DNA of 64,000 nucleotides from Mesorhizobium hawassense (GTDB lineage Bacteria > Pseudomonadota > Alphaproteobacteria > Rhizobiales > Rhizobiaceae): contig NZ_QMBP01000001.1 of NCBI RefSeq assembly GCF_003289945.1, forward strand, positions 558,001 to 622,000. The letters are read 5' to 3'. Positions 33,931 to 42,703 of this stretch are shown here, one piece after another. Numbering within the stretch: position 1 is the stretch's first letter; each line of letters begins with the position of its first letter. Both the position numbers and the translations under genes were made by a program. Under the pieces are notes generated by a model. That model was not told the DNA's origin, made no database searches, and saw only the letters and a program-made list of their open reading frames with translations.

Positions 33931-35168
33931 GCACACGTTTCACCATCGCCAGGCTTGGCTCGCAGGGCGACGGCATCGCCAGTGCCGAGGGCGGAGAGGT
34001 CTTCATCCCGTTCACGCTGCCCGGCGAGACGGTCACCGCCGCGCGACAGAATGGCCGCGCCACGCTGATGTCGGTGCTGGAAGCCTCTCCGCTCAGGATC
34101 GATCCGGCCTGTCGGCATTTCACCGAATGCGGCGGCTGCGCGCTGCAGCACTATGAGGCGGAAGCCTACCGGCAATGGAAGCGCGAGAAGGTCGTGCAGG
34201 CGCTGAAGGTCAAGGGCATTGCTTGCGACATCGCCGCGCTGGTGCCTTGCGCGCCGCACAGCCGCCGTCGCGTGACCTTCAGCGCCAGGCGCACCGAGGC
34301 CGGCATGCTGCTCGGCTTCGTGCGCGCGCTGTCTTCCGAGATCATCCCGATCGAGGAATGCCCGATCTCGCTGCCGGCGATCGTCGGGGCGCTCGATAAA
34401 TTGCGCGCCCTGGCCGGATTGGTCTGCGCCACGCCCAAAACCTTCCACATGACGGTGACCGTCACCGCTTCCGGGCTCGACATCGCCGTGCAGGATGCCG
34501 GCAAGCTCGGCGACAGCCAGCGCCGCATCGCCTCCAACTTCGTCATGGCAGAAGGCCTGGCCAGGCTTTCCGTCGATGGCGAGATCATCGTCGAGCCGAA
34601 GAAGCCCGTGGTGCAGTTCGGATCGGTCGCTGTCGCCGTGCCGCCCGGCGCCTTCCTGCAGGCGACGGAAGCCGCCGAACAGACGATGGCAAGCCTCGTC
34701 GGCCAGCATCTGGCGCGCGCCAAGAAGGTCGCTGATCTGTTTGCCGGCTGCGGCAGCTTCGCGCTTCGGCTGGCGGCGAAATCCGAGGTTCATGCCGCTG
34801 AGGGCGACGCTCCGGCGCTTGCCGCGCTCGACCGCGCCTTCCGCTTCGCCAGCGGTCTGAAGCGGGTGACCAGTGAACGCCGCGACCTGTTCCGCCGGCC
34901 GCTCACCTTCAAGGAGCTGAACGCTTTCGATGGCCTCGTCTTCGATCCGCCGCGCGCCGGCGCCGAGGATCAGTCAAAGCAGATAGCGCGCTCCGACGTG
35001 CCGCTGGTCGCCGCGGTCTCGTGCAACCCGGTGACGCTCGCGCGCGACCTGCGCATCCTCATCGATGGCGGCTATGCGCTGAAGAGCGTCACCCCGATCG
35101 ATCAGTTCCTGTGGTCGCCGCATGTCGAGGCCGTGGCGCTCTTGGAAAAGCCAAAGCAGCGGCGATAA
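33927..35168 (+). CDS. 23S rRNA (uracil-5-)-methyltransferase, RumA/RlmD-type
   Basis: A protein of 413 residues: an N-terminal TRAM-like domain (STRFTIARLGSQGDGIASAE), a [4Fe-4S] cluster site in CRHFTECGGCALQHY plus IEECPIS, and a C-terminal SAM methyltransferase with VADLFAGCGSFALRL, GLVFDPPRAGAEDQSKQI and the catalytic Cys in AAVSCNPVTLARDL. It methylates a uridine of 23S rRNA at C5. Which uridine (RlmC- or RlmD-like position) cannot be told, so no symbol is given. It overlaps tlyA by four bases and the pair forms an rRNA-modification operon. Confidence 0.88.
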   Translation: MSTRFTIARLGSQGDGIASAEGGEVFIPFTLPGETVTAARQNGRATLMSVLEASPLRIDPACRHFTECGGCALQHYEAEAYRQWKREKVVQALKVKGIACDIAALVPCAPHSRRRVTFSARRTEAGMLLGFVRALSSEIIPIEECPISLPAIVGALDKLRALAGLVCATPKTFHMTVTVTASGLDIAVQDAGKLGDSQRRIASNFVMAEGLARLSVDGEIIVEPKKPVVQFGSVAVAVPPGAFLQATEAAEQTMASLVGQHLARAKKVADLFAGCGSFALRLAAKSEVHAAEGDAPALAALDRAFRFASGLKRVTSERRDLFRRPLTFKELNAFDGLVFDPPRAGAEDQSKQIARSDVPLVAAVSCNPVTLARDLRILIDGGYALKSVTPIDQFLWSPHVEAVALLEKPKQRR

Positions 35169-35337
35169 CCGGCCCGGGCACGATCACATTTCGTTGAAGC
35201 CGCCGCTTCTGGCGCGCTTGCTGGCAAGCTGCCGAAAGCGCGCCGCAAAGCCGCCTTGTTGCACGGTCTAGTCTGGATTCGCTGGAGGAGGGGAAGGGCC
35301 TCGACAGCGTCGGTTGCTCTTACGATGGTGGCCTGAA

Positions 35338-37656
35338 ATGCGGATGCTCCAGAAATTCCTCGGTTTCCTTGTCCTCTTCCTTGTTCTCGGCGCCTCGGCG
35401 ACCGGCGCGCTCGCGCAGCAGCAAAAACGCCTCGCTTTCGTCATCGGCAACGCCGCCTACCCGTCAGGCGCGCTGGCAACGCCGGCCAACGATGCCGGAC
35501 TGATCGCGCAAACCTTGCAGGCGGCGGGCTTCGACGTGGTCGGCGCCCGCGACGTCGACCAGGAATCGCTGCGCGGCGCCTATCGCGATTTCCTCGCCAA
35601 GGTTTCGGCCGCCGGCCCCGACGCCGTCGTCTTCGTCTACCTTGCCGGCCACGGCGCCCAGTTCGAGGGCGACAACTATTTCCTGCCGGTCGACGCCAAG
35701 ATCGGCAATCCGGCCGACGTGCCGATCCAGGCGGTGCGCGTTTCCGACCTCACCAGGCCGCTCGCCGCTCTGCCGACCAAGGTCAACATCGTCGTGCTCG
35801 ACGCGGCGCGGCCGAATGACTTTCCCCAGTCGGACCAGCCGCTCGCCGGCGGCCTCGCGCTGGTCGATCCCGATCCCAACATGCTGATCGCCTTCAACGC
35901 CGCGCCCGGCACGGCGGCGCCGGAAGGCAAGGGGCCGTATGGCGCCTACGCCCAGGCGCTCGCCGAGATGATGCGCGATGGCGGCCTGTCGCTCGAGGAT
36001 CTGTTCGATCGCACGCGCTTGCGCGTCAACGAGGTCACCCAAGGCGCGCAGGTGCCGTGGGACGTCTCGAAGATCAATACGCCCTTCGTCTTCTTCGACC
36101 GCGCCCCGGACGCGCCGGCGCCGAAGGTTTCGGAAGCCGAGTCGCAGGCCGACCGTACCAGGGAAATCCGTGATTTCGACGCTCACGACGCCTATGTCGC
36201 GGCGCTCGATCGCGACACGATGCGCGGCTACGAGGATTTCATCGTCGCCTATCCGCATGATCCGATGGCCAAGCGCGTGCGCGCCATCATCGCGGCGCGG
36301 CGCGAGGCCATCACCTGGCGCCAGACCTGGATGCGCGACACGCCTGAGGCCTACTGGTCTTATCTGGAACGCTATCCGCATGGCCCGCACGCCTGGGACG
36401 CGCGCCGCCGGCTCGAGCATTTCGACGCGGCATTCGATCCGCCGCCGAGCTTCTCCGTTATCGTCTACGACGTGCCGCCGCCGCCGCCGGAGGAAATCAT
36501 CTATGTCGACCGTCCGGTGCTCTATTTCGACGATCCGGATTTCGATTTCGATCCGCCGCCGCCGGTCGCGGTGGTCTTCCTGCCGCCGCGTCCGCCGGAG
36601 TTCATCGTGCTGGCGGCGCCGCCGCCGCCGGTCGGTGTCTTCGTCCTGCCGAGCCCGGTCTTCGTACCGTTCCCGAGGTGGATCAACCCGCCGCATGACA
36701 TCGTGCCGCCGCCGGACAACATCATCTTCAACAACATCCACAACACGACCGTCATCAACAACACGACGATCAACGAGAACAACCAGGCAGCGCAGGGCGG
36801 TGGTCTCACGACTGGCCAGAAGCTGACCGCCGGCGCGGTCGGGCTGGGCGCCGCCGCCTTGGCCACCAAGGTCGCGCTACCGCCGCTGCTGCAGAAGCGG
36901 GCGGCGCTCCAGCAGGGCAAGCAGCCGGGCCTGGTCGCGCCATTGTCGAAGACGCTTGCGACCGAGCATGCCTTGCCGGGCGCCGACGGCAAGACACTGC
37001 CACTCGTCAACGGTAAGACCGTTCCGCTCGCCAATGGCAAGACGCTCCCGCTCGCCAATGGCAAGACTGCGGTTCCGCTCGTGAACAACGGCAAGACGCT
37101 GCCGCTCGTCAACGGCAAGCCGGCGGTGGCGGACAGTCGCCTGAAGACGCTCGGCAAGCAGGGCGAGGTCGTCACCGGGCAGGGCGCCGGGGCGCAGACC
37201 GGCAAGGGCAAATTGCGCAAGCTGCCGACCGTCAATGGCGTGCCCGTAACGAATGGGCCGACCGTGCAGGACAAGCTCGGCAAGAACAACCCGGCGATCC
37301 TGTCCGATCAGAATGGCGGCAAACCGAAGAAGTTTACGCGCAAGGACCTGGCCGCCGGCGCGACCCTGGCTCCGGACGGGCAGGGCACGGGCAATGGTGG
37401 CGAGGGCGGCAAGAAGTTCCGCAAGCTGACTGGCAACGGTGGCGGACAGGCCGGCGCGGACACCAATGTCCAGCGCAACGTCAAGGTCAACAAGCCGAAC
37501 GTGCAGGTCCTGTCCAGGCAGGAAAAGCCGCAGTTCCAGGTGCAGCCGAAACCTCAGGCCCATCAGCAGGAGCGGCGTCTGCCGGAACTGGCCAAGCAGC
37601 AGCCCGGCAAGAAGCCGACCTGCGGGCATCCTGGCGAGCCGCCCTGCAAGCAGTAG
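35338..37656 (+). CDS. Secreted caspase-like protein with missing catalytic Cys and low-complexity tail
   Basis: A protein of 772 residues. A signal peptide (LGFLVLFLVLGASATGALAQ) precedes a caspase/metacaspase p20 domain (residues ~25-260): RLAFVIGNAAYPSGALATPA, FVYLAGHGAQFEGDNYFLPV with the catalytic His-Gly, but IVVLDAARPNDF where active members have DACR. The nucleophilic Cys is Ala, so it should be proteolytically dead. After ~residue 380 come Pro/Asp-rich stretches, an Asn-rich segment (IHNTTVINNTTINENNQ), and about six imperfect copies of a (V/A)NGKT(L/V)PL unit (36985-37125), ending in a Gly/Lys/Gln-rich tail with two Cys. It faces a BTLCP protease gene tail-to-tail. Confidence 0.85.
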   Translation: MRMLQKFLGFLVLFLVLGASATGALAQQQKRLAFVIGNAAYPSGALATPANDAGLIAQTLQAAGFDVVGARDVDQESLRGAYRDFLAKVSAAGPDAVVFVYLAGHGAQFEGDNYFLPVDAKIGNPADVPIQAVRVSDLTRPLAALPTKVNIVVLDAARPNDFPQSDQPLAGGLALVDPDPNMLIAFNAAPGTAAPEGKGPYGAYAQALAEMMRDGGLSLEDLFDRTRLRVNEVTQGAQVPWDVSKINTPFVFFDRAPDAPAPKVSEAESQADRTREIRDFDAHDAYVAALDRDTMRGYEDFIVAYPHDPMAKRVRAIIAARREAITWRQTWMRDTPEAYWSYLERYPHGPHAWDARRRLEHFDAAFDPPPSFSVIVYDVPPPPPEEIIYVDRPVLYFDDPDFDFDPPPPVAVVFLPPRPPEFIVLAAPPPPVGVFVLPSPVFVPFPRWINPPHDIVPPPDNIIFNNIHNTTVINNTTINENNQAAQGGGLTTGQKLTAGAVGLGAAALATKVALPPLLQKRAALQQGKQPGLVAPLSKTLATEHALPGADGKTLPLVNGKTVPLANGKTLPLANGKTAVPLVNNGKTLPLVNGKPAVADSRLKTLGKQGEVVTGQGAGAQTGKGKLRKLPTVNGVPVTNGPTVQDKLGKNNPAILSDQNGGKPKKFTRKDLAAGATLAPDGQGTGNGGEGGKKFRKLTGNGGGQAGADTNVQRNVKVNKPNVQVLSRQEKPQFQVQPKPQAHQQERRLPELAKQQPGKKPTCGHPGEPPCKQ
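36985..37125 (+). repeat. In-frame degenerate tandem repeat encoding NGKTxPL units
   Basis: Inside the caspase-like gene the sequence cycles through about six copies of an 8-residue motif, among them VNGKTVPL, ANGKTLPL and VNGKPAV. The DNA unit is near CTCGCCAATGGCAAGACG, roughly 24 bp and degenerate. Such tracts can vary in copy number between strains. Confidence 0.75.
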
Positions 37657-37786
37657 GCTTGCCGCACGTCTGACAGCTCTTGGTCGATGGGCCGGATTTC
37701 TCGGCCCATCGACCTGCAAATCAACAGATCGCTGGCTCGCGTCGTCTCAGCCTAGGCGGGTGAGCGGACGGGAAGATAAATTCAGC

Positions 37787-38470
37787 CTACGAGCTTGGTG
37801 TCAGCCGTTTCGCCGTGCCGCCACGCTGGTTGATCGAAACCCACGTGTTCGGGTTTTGCTGCGACTGGCGTTTCAGGAAGTAGTAGCCGGTGGCGTTCCA
37901 GGGCCTGACCTCGTCGACCAGATTGTCGAGCACGAGATCGCCCTTGTCGGTCTTCACCGTCAGGATGGTGTGGCCCTCGTTGTGGAGATCGCGCACGACG
38001 GTCATCAGCAAGGCCTGCCGGGGGAAGCCCGCTTCCAGGAGGAGCTTGCGCTTGTAGAGCGCGTAGATCTTGCAGTCGCCCTTGCCGTCCGTCGGATAGT
38101 CCCAATGGTCCATCATCGTGCCCCAGTGGTCGTAGTTGCTGACCGGCTTGATGGAGCGGTTTGCCTTCTGGTTGACCCGCTGGAGAGTGCGCATGTTCTG
38201 CGCGGTCAGCTTGACGCTCGCGGCCGGCAAGGCGGGCACCTTGCACTCCTTCGGCCGGCGATGACAGAAGTCGAGCCAGCCATACGGGACGCTGGTGCTT
38301 GCGCCAACCATTGCCGAGCTCGCAGCAGGTTGCGTCGACATTCGCTTGAACAGCGTCGACTGCGCCGCCGCCGGGCTGACACCGAGCGATGAAACACCAA
38401 TCAACGAAACAACGCCAAACAGGAAGGAAGAGGTCAGTACAGAAGGGGATCGCTTCACTGCCAACACCAC
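37787..38470 (-). CDS. Bacterial transglutaminase-like cysteine protease (BTLCP, peptidase C93)
   Basis: A protein of 227 residues with a signal peptide (SSFLFGVVSLIGVSSLGVSP). The catalytic Cys is in GKGDCKIYALYKRKLL, the His in NEGHTILTVKTDKGD and the Asp in LVLDNLVDEVRPW, so unlike its neighbour the Cys-His-Asp triad is intact. BTLCP proteins are periplasmic relatives of LapG; the cognate substrate is unknown. Several in-frame GTG/TTG starts occur at 38458-38470, so the exact start is uncertain. Convergent with the caspase-like gene, 130 bp apart. Confidence 0.85.
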   Translation of the reverse strand: MVLAVKRSPSVLTSSFLFGVVSLIGVSSLGVSPAAAQSTLFKRMSTQPAASSAMVGASTSVPYGWLDFCHRRPKECKVPALPAASVKLTAQNMRTLQRVNQKANRSIKPVSNYDHWGTMMDHWDYPTDGKGDCKIYALYKRKLLLEAGFPRQALLMTVVRDLHNEGHTILTVKTDKGDLVLDNLVDEVRPWNATGYYFLKRQSQQNPNTWVSINQRGGTAKRLTPSS

Positions 38471-38600
38471 CGCAACGAGGAGACTGGCGGCAGGCTAATG
38501 CGCAAACGCCGGCCCGGCCAATTAAACTATTGATAATGTCCTAACACGATTGTGTTCACTTCAAGGTGCGGTCGTCGTTCAGGCGGGGAAACGCAACCCG

Positions 38601-39308
38601 TCAGCCCTTGCCGGACAGAATGCGCTCGACGAAATCCGGCACGACCTGCGTGGCCGGTCCCTCGATCTGCTCGTCGAAACGCGACGCCCAGCCGGCGCAT
38701 TTCAAGTTGAGCTCGACGGTCAGCGCGCCGCCGGCGCGCGCCTCCTCCACGAACCCCGCCGCGGGATAGACACTGCCGCTTGTGCCGATCGCCGCGAAGA
38801 GATCGCAGCCGGTCAGCGCCTCTCCGATCTCTTCCATGCGATAGGGTATCTCGCCGAACCAGACGACGTCCGGCCGCAACCGGCCTTTGGCGCTGCAGGC
38901 CGGGCACTGCGACTGGACGGTGATGTCGTCGGCCCATGCGCTGCTTTCGCTGCAGCCAAGGCAAATCGCGCGCGCGAGTTCCCCATGCATGTGGATCAGG
39001 TTGCGCGAGCCGGCGCGCTCATGCAGGTCGTCGATGTTCTGCGTGACGACGAGCACCTTGCCGGGCAGCGCCTGCTCGAGCGCGGCCAGCGCAGCATGCG
39101 CGGCATTGGGATCGACCGTGCCCATCTGACGACGCCGCATGTTGTAGAAATCCTGGACCTTTGCCGGGTCACGGGCAAAGCCCTGCGGCGTCGCGACATC
39201 CTCGAGGTTGAATTTTGCCCAGACGCCGTCGGGATCGCGAAATGTCGCGACGCCCGATTCCGCCGAAATTCCGGCGCCCGTCAGGATGACGATCTTGGGA
39301 TTGGACAT
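38601..39308 (-). CDS. cobB: NAD-dependent protein deacylase (sirtuin, CobB-type)
   Basis: A protein of 235 residues. The Sir2 Rossmann fold shows in VILTGAGISAESGVATFRDP, VVTQNIDDLHERAGSRNLIH and MHGELARAICLGC (catalytic His). It has a zinc site (CLGC...CPAC, partly modified), LRPDVVWFGEIPYRMEE and AIGTSGSVYPAAGF. The YxxR pair in DFYNMRRRQ is the mark of class III sirtuins that remove succinyl and malonyl groups as well as acetyl. ATG 39308 gives the standard start SNPKIVILTGAG. It lies downstream of vapC with no strong signal between. Confidence 0.9.
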   Translation of the reverse strand: MSNPKIVILTGAGISAESGVATFRDPDGVWAKFNLEDVATPQGFARDPAKVQDFYNMRRRQMGTVDPNAAHAALAALEQALPGKVLVVTQNIDDLHERAGSRNLIHMHGELARAICLGCSESSAWADDITVQSQCPACSAKGRLRPDVVWFGEIPYRMEEIGEALTGCDLFAAIGTSGSVYPAAGFVEEARAGGALTVELNLKCAGWASRFDEQIEGPATQVVPDFVERILSGKG

Positions 39309-39387
39309 GATCGATGTCGCCAGGGAAATATCATTGCGGGGAATGTTATCGCAACGCTCCGGCGCGCTCAAACCCCGGAGGCTAGGC

Positions 39388-39777
39388 TTATGCTTCCCGC
39401 ACAGTCTGGAACCCAGCCGCTTTTGCGGCTTTTACGAAATTGCGGTCAAAGGTTGCAAAGCCGGTACAATGGGCTGATCTACCGAGATGCAGCGCATCCG
39501 CGAAATCAACACCCGCCTCGACCAGATCGAGCGCGGAAGCGACAACAGGGGCATCTTCGATCTCGACCGTGGAAAGCCCGCCAAACTGCCGTAGCGCCCT
39601 GACGATATCGGCCCGGTCATAGCCATAGGCGCTGCGCAGCACCCACTCGGCTTCCAGGATCACCGTGGCGGCGGCAAAAACCGCTTGACCGTCGATCAAC
39701 CGCCTGGCGCGCGTGGACTGCTCGGGATGATCGTTCGTCAGGTAGCGAACGATAACATTGGTATCAATCGCGAGCAT
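39388..39777 (-). CDS. vapC: VapC-type toxin, PIN-domain ribonuclease
   Basis: A protein of 129 residues with the PIN fold: MLAIDTNVIVRYLTNDHPEQ (first acidic residue), AATVILEAEWVLRSAYGYDR (second), VDFADALHLGRSA (third) and GFATFDRNFVKAAKAAGF. The acidic residues coordinate Mg2+ for RNA cleavage. It overlaps the AbrB-type antitoxin gene by 14 bp, the usual coupled arrangement. The pair sits between sirtuin and tldD genes of otherwise housekeeping character, so it may be an acquired module. Its RNA target is unknown. Confidence 0.9.
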   Translation of the reverse strand: MLAIDTNVIVRYLTNDHPEQSTRARRLIDGQAVFAAATVILEAEWVLRSAYGYDRADIVRALRQFGGLSTVEIEDAPVVASALDLVEAGVDFADALHLGRSAHCTGFATFDRNFVKAAKAAGFQTVREA

Positions 39778-40039
39778 GGCGCCGCCGCGCTTCGGCGAGC
39801 ACGCTCGCGTCCATCTCTTCCAGGGTCTTCGGCGCGCCGCGGGATGGTAGGGAGCCGAACACGTCTTTCGGCTGCGTCGCCGCGAACACAGGCGCCAGCT
39901 TCAAAAGCACGCCCTCCGGAGTTTCCTCGACCTCGAGCCTCGTTCCCGCGCCCCATTCCCTGCGTTTGCGGATGGCACTGGGCAGAATTACCTGCCCCTT
40001 GGTCGAGATAGTGGTCGTGAGCTTTTCTGAAGCGGACAT
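39764..40039 (-). CDS. vapB: VapB-type antitoxin, AbrB/SpoVT domain
   Basis: A protein of 91 residues. The N-terminal AbrB swapped-hairpin domain is clear: TTTISTKGQVILPSAIRKRR, then EWGAGTRLEVEETPEGVLLK. The C-terminal part (PKTLEEMDASVLAEARRRHA) should wrap around and inhibit VapC. It is followed with a 14-bp overlap by vapC. Autoregulation is likely through the dyad just upstream at 40044-40068. Confidence 0.9.
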   Translation of the reverse strand: MSASEKLTTTISTKGQVILPSAIRKRREWGAGTRLEVEETPEGVLLKLAPVFAATQPKDVFGSLPSRGAPKTLEEMDASVLAEARRRHARD

Positions 40040-40043
40040 GGCA

Positions 40044-40068
40044 CTTACCTATGTAAGACAAAGGTAAG
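40044..40068. promoter_or_regulatory. Candidate vapBC operator
   Basis: CTTACCTATGTAAG at 40044-40057 is a dyad with 5-bp arms around a 4-bp centre; GGTAAG recurs at 40063-40068. It lies 5 bp upstream of the vapB start on the minus strand, where AbrB-type antitoxins normally bind to repress their own operon. Confidence 0.5.
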
Positions 40069-40105
40069 ATAGATGGCGCCAGGGCCAAATTCAAGCCATC
40101 TCGGT

Positions 40106-41524
40106 TCAAACCTCAAACCTCGTGCCGCCCACCGTCATCCGGTTCATCCGCAGATGCGGCTGGCCGACGCCGACCGGCACGCCCTGTCCGGCCTTGCCGC
40201 ACATGCCGATGCCGTTGTCGAGCTTCATGTCGTTGCCGACCATGCTGACGCGGTGCATGGCATCCGGGCCGTTGCCGATCAGCATCGCGCCCTTGATCGG
40301 CTGCGTCACCTTGCCGTTCTCGATCATGTAGGCCTCGGTGCAGCCGAACACGAACTTGCCTGAGGTGATGTCGACCTGCCCACCGCCGAAGGAGACGGCG
40401 TAGATGCCGTTCTTGACCGAGGCGATGATCTCGTCCGGCTCCATGTCGCCCGCGGTCATGTAGGTGTTGGTCATGCGCGGCATCGGCTGGTGCGCATAGC
40501 CCTCACGCCGACCGTTGCCGGTCGCCTTCATGCCCATCAGCCGGGCGTTCTGGCGGTCCTGCATATAGCCGACCAGTTTGCCGTCCTCGATCAGCACGTT
40601 GCGCGCCGAAGGCGTGCCTTCGTCGTCGACGGTAAGCGAGCCGCGCCGCTCGGGGATCGTGCCGTCATCGACCACGGTGACGCCCTTTGCCGCCACCTGT
40701 TGGCCCATCAGGCCGGCGAAGGCCGACGTCTTCTTGCGGTTGAAGTCGCCTTCGAGCCCATGCCCGACGGCCTCGTGCAGCATGACGCCCGGCCAGCCGC
40801 TGGACAGAACGATGTCGAACGTGCCGGCGGGCGCCGGGACGGCTTCGAGATTGACCAGCGCCTGCCGCAGCGCCTCGGACGCTGCGTGCTTCCAGCTTTC
40901 CTCGCCGACGAACTCGCCAAAGCTCTTGCGGCCGCCCATGCCGTAGGAGCCGCTTTCCTGGCGGTCGCCGCTGCCGACCACGACCGACACGTTGATCCTG
41001 ACCAGCGGGCGGATGTCGCGTACGATCTGGCCGTCGCCGCGCACGATCTCGACATGCTGCCAGGAGGCGGCGAGCGAGGCGGTGACCTGGCGCACGCGCG
41101 GGTCCTTCGCCCGCAGCCAGCCGTCGATCTCCTGCAACAGCTTGGCCTTGGCCTCGAAGGACGGCGAGGGGATCGGGTTCTCGTCGCCATAGAGGTGGCG
41201 GTTGGTGCGGGCCGGCGCGCCGGCGAGCTGGCCGGAATAGCCGCCCTTGACCGCCGAGACGGCATCGGCGGCGCGCAGCAGCGAGGCTTCGGAAAGATCG
41301 CTCGAATGCGCATAGCCGCTGGCCTCGCCGGCGACGGCGCGCAGGCCAAATCCCTGATCGGTGTTGAAATTGGCCGTCTTCAGCCGGCCATTGTCGAACA
41401 TCAGCGCTTCGCTCTCGCTGTATTCGAGGAACAACTCGCCGTCGTCGGCGCCCTTGATGGTCTCGGCGACGATCTCTTTGACGCGATCGTCGGAAATGTC
41501 GAATTGGCCGATCAGGCTGTTCAT
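40106..41524 (-). CDS. tldD: Metalloprotease TldD
   Basis: A protein of 472 residues. The zinc motif HEAVGHGLEGDFNRK gives the HExxxH signature, followed by VVDDGTIPERRGSLTVDDEG, MQDRQNARLMGMKATGNGRR, RMTNTYMTAGDMEPDEIIAS, VSFGGGQVDITSGKFVFGCT and MCGKAGQGVPVGVGQPHLRM. With TldE (PmbA), which is not in this window, it forms a hetero-oligomeric protease that opens unfolded peptides such as microcin B17 precursor and CcdA antitoxin. ATG 41524 is preferred; another at 41539 is possible and neither has a strong ribosome site. Confidence 0.93.
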   Translation of the reverse strand: MNSLIGQFDISDDRVKEIVAETIKGADDGELFLEYSESEALMFDNGRLKTANFNTDQGFGLRAVAGEASGYAHSSDLSEASLLRAADAVSAVKGGYSGQLAGAPARTNRHLYGDENPIPSPSFEAKAKLLQEIDGWLRAKDPRVRQVTASLAASWQHVEIVRGDGQIVRDIRPLVRINVSVVVGSGDRQESGSYGMGGRKSFGEFVGEESWKHAASEALRQALVNLEAVPAPAGTFDIVLSSGWPGVMLHEAVGHGLEGDFNRKKTSAFAGLMGQQVAAKGVTVVDDGTIPERRGSLTVDDEGTPSARNVLIEDGKLVGYMQDRQNARLMGMKATGNGRREGYAHQPMPRMTNTYMTAGDMEPDEIIASVKNGIYAVSFGGGQVDITSGKFVFGCTEAYMIENGKVTQPIKGAMLIGNGPDAMHRVSMVGNDMKLDNGIGMCGKAGQGVPVGVGQPHLRMNRMTVGGTRFEV

Positions 41525-41626
41525 GGCGGGTCCATTCATGGAGACAAATCGTTGCACCGGATGTAGGCGCGAAGCAGCCGCCAGACAATCGCCAACAGGA
41601 TTCAAGGCGGCGACCGCCGCCGCAAA

Positions 41627-42094
41627 TCACTTGCCGTTGACGAAATCCTTGATGTTGCCGGACATCGAGCCCCAGTTGGAAAACTGCTCCTCGAGATTGG
41701 CTCGGGTGATGCCGCCGGCGAAGCTGACATCCATCTTGAAATTCGAGCCGTCGCCGGAATAGGCCTTCACCCAGCGGTACTTGCTGTTCCAGGCGTTGGC
41801 CTGGTCGGCGGTCAGCGGGTCGGTGTAGCCGGCCGAGAATTGCAGCGACTTGCAGTCCTCGTGGTCTTCGCAGCCGTAGAAATAGATCAGGTATCTGACG
41901 CCCTCGATCCGCCCGGAAATCATCGGATCGCCATTGTCGTCCTTGTCCATCCTGGCCGAGCCGAAACCCTTGGCGATGTCGAGGATCGTCGCGGGGTCGG
42001 GCGCCCGCAGGATTTCGGCATCCTCCGCCGAAGCGACCGAAACCGCGCCGGTCAATGCCAGACCAGTGATGAAAACAGGTAACGTCGCGCGCAT
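41627..42094 (-). CDS. Secreted YbjN-domain protein
   Basis: A protein of 155 residues with a signal peptide (LPVFITGLALTGAVSVASAE). The mature domain reads DPATILDIAKGFGSARMDKD, GRIEGVRYLIYFYGCEDHED, then CKSLQFSAGYTDPL and WVKAYSGDGSNFKMDVSFAG. This is the YbjN (sensory-transduction-like, type III chaperone-like fold) pattern seen in many Rhizobiales secreted proteins. A Cys pair (YGCEDHEDCK) could be disulfide-linked. It precedes tldD on the same strand by about 100 bp. The function is unknown. Confidence 0.78.
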   Translation of the reverse strand: MRATLPVFITGLALTGAVSVASAEDAEILRAPDPATILDIAKGFGSARMDKDDNGDPMISGRIEGVRYLIYFYGCEDHEDCKSLQFSAGYTDPLTADQANAWNSKYRWVKAYSGDGSNFKMDVSFAGGITRANLEEQFSNWGSMSGNIKDFVNGK

Positions 42095-42163
42095 CAGACC
42101 TCCTGGCCGCCGAACGCGCATTCGCCACCGGACCTCCGCGTCAGGAGCGGCGCATGGGCAAGA

Positions 42164-42703
42164 TCAAGGTAGGGCGGCGAAGCCGTCCGCAAAGCCCTTG
42201 AGGTCGACGGGGATGCCGATGCCTTCTTCCGGCGTCTGGAAGACGATGAAAGTGGCCGAGGTGCCGCTTTTCAGCGTGTCGAGCAGCGGCTTTTCGAGGA
42301 TCACCTCGGCATAGCAGCCATCCTGGAAGCAGCGCACGAAATAGGCGCGGCCGATATCCTTGCCGTCGACATTGAGGCCGAGGCCGTTGGGCAACAGCAC
42401 GCCGAGCGGTGCCAGCACGCGCAGGATTTCGGCTTTGTTGTCGGCGGTGCGCAGCACCACCACCGAGAGCCCCATTTCAGGGCGATCCTCGGCGACCACG
42501 TTCTGCATCATCACGCACTGTTCGGAGGTAGCGCCCGCCGGCGTGTCGCAGATGATCGACCACGCGCCATGCGTCGACTTGACTGTGCCGCTGGGCGGCG
42601 TGGCATTGTTCGGCGAGGCGGCCGCGCCAACGGCTATGCCGACACCGAGCAAGGCGACGGCAAGGACGACCTTAGCCAGGGTTCTCGAAAGCCAGGAAGT
42701 CAT
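42164..42703 (-). CDS. Invasion-associated locus B (IalB) family protein
   Basis: A protein of 179 residues with a hydrophobic signal or anchor (KVVLAVALLGVGIAVGAAA). IalB landmarks follow: GAWSIICDTPAGATSEQCVM, MQNVVAEDRPEMGLSVVVLR, LRVLAPLGVLLPNGLGLNVD, FVRCFQDGCYAEVIL and ATFIVFQTPEEGIGIPVDLK, with the two conserved Cys pairs. IalB was described from Bartonella as an invasion protein; relatives are common in free-living and symbiotic Rhizobiales, where the role is unclear. It is divergent from coxB, separated by about 330 bp. Confidence 0.88.
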   Translation of the reverse strand: MTSWLSRTLAKVVLAVALLGVGIAVGAAASPNNATPPSGTVKSTHGAWSIICDTPAGATSEQCVMMQNVVAEDRPEMGLSVVVLRTADNKAEILRVLAPLGVLLPNGLGLNVDGKDIGRAYFVRCFQDGCYAEVILEKPLLDTLKSGTSATFIVFQTPEEGIGIPVDLKGFADGFAALP

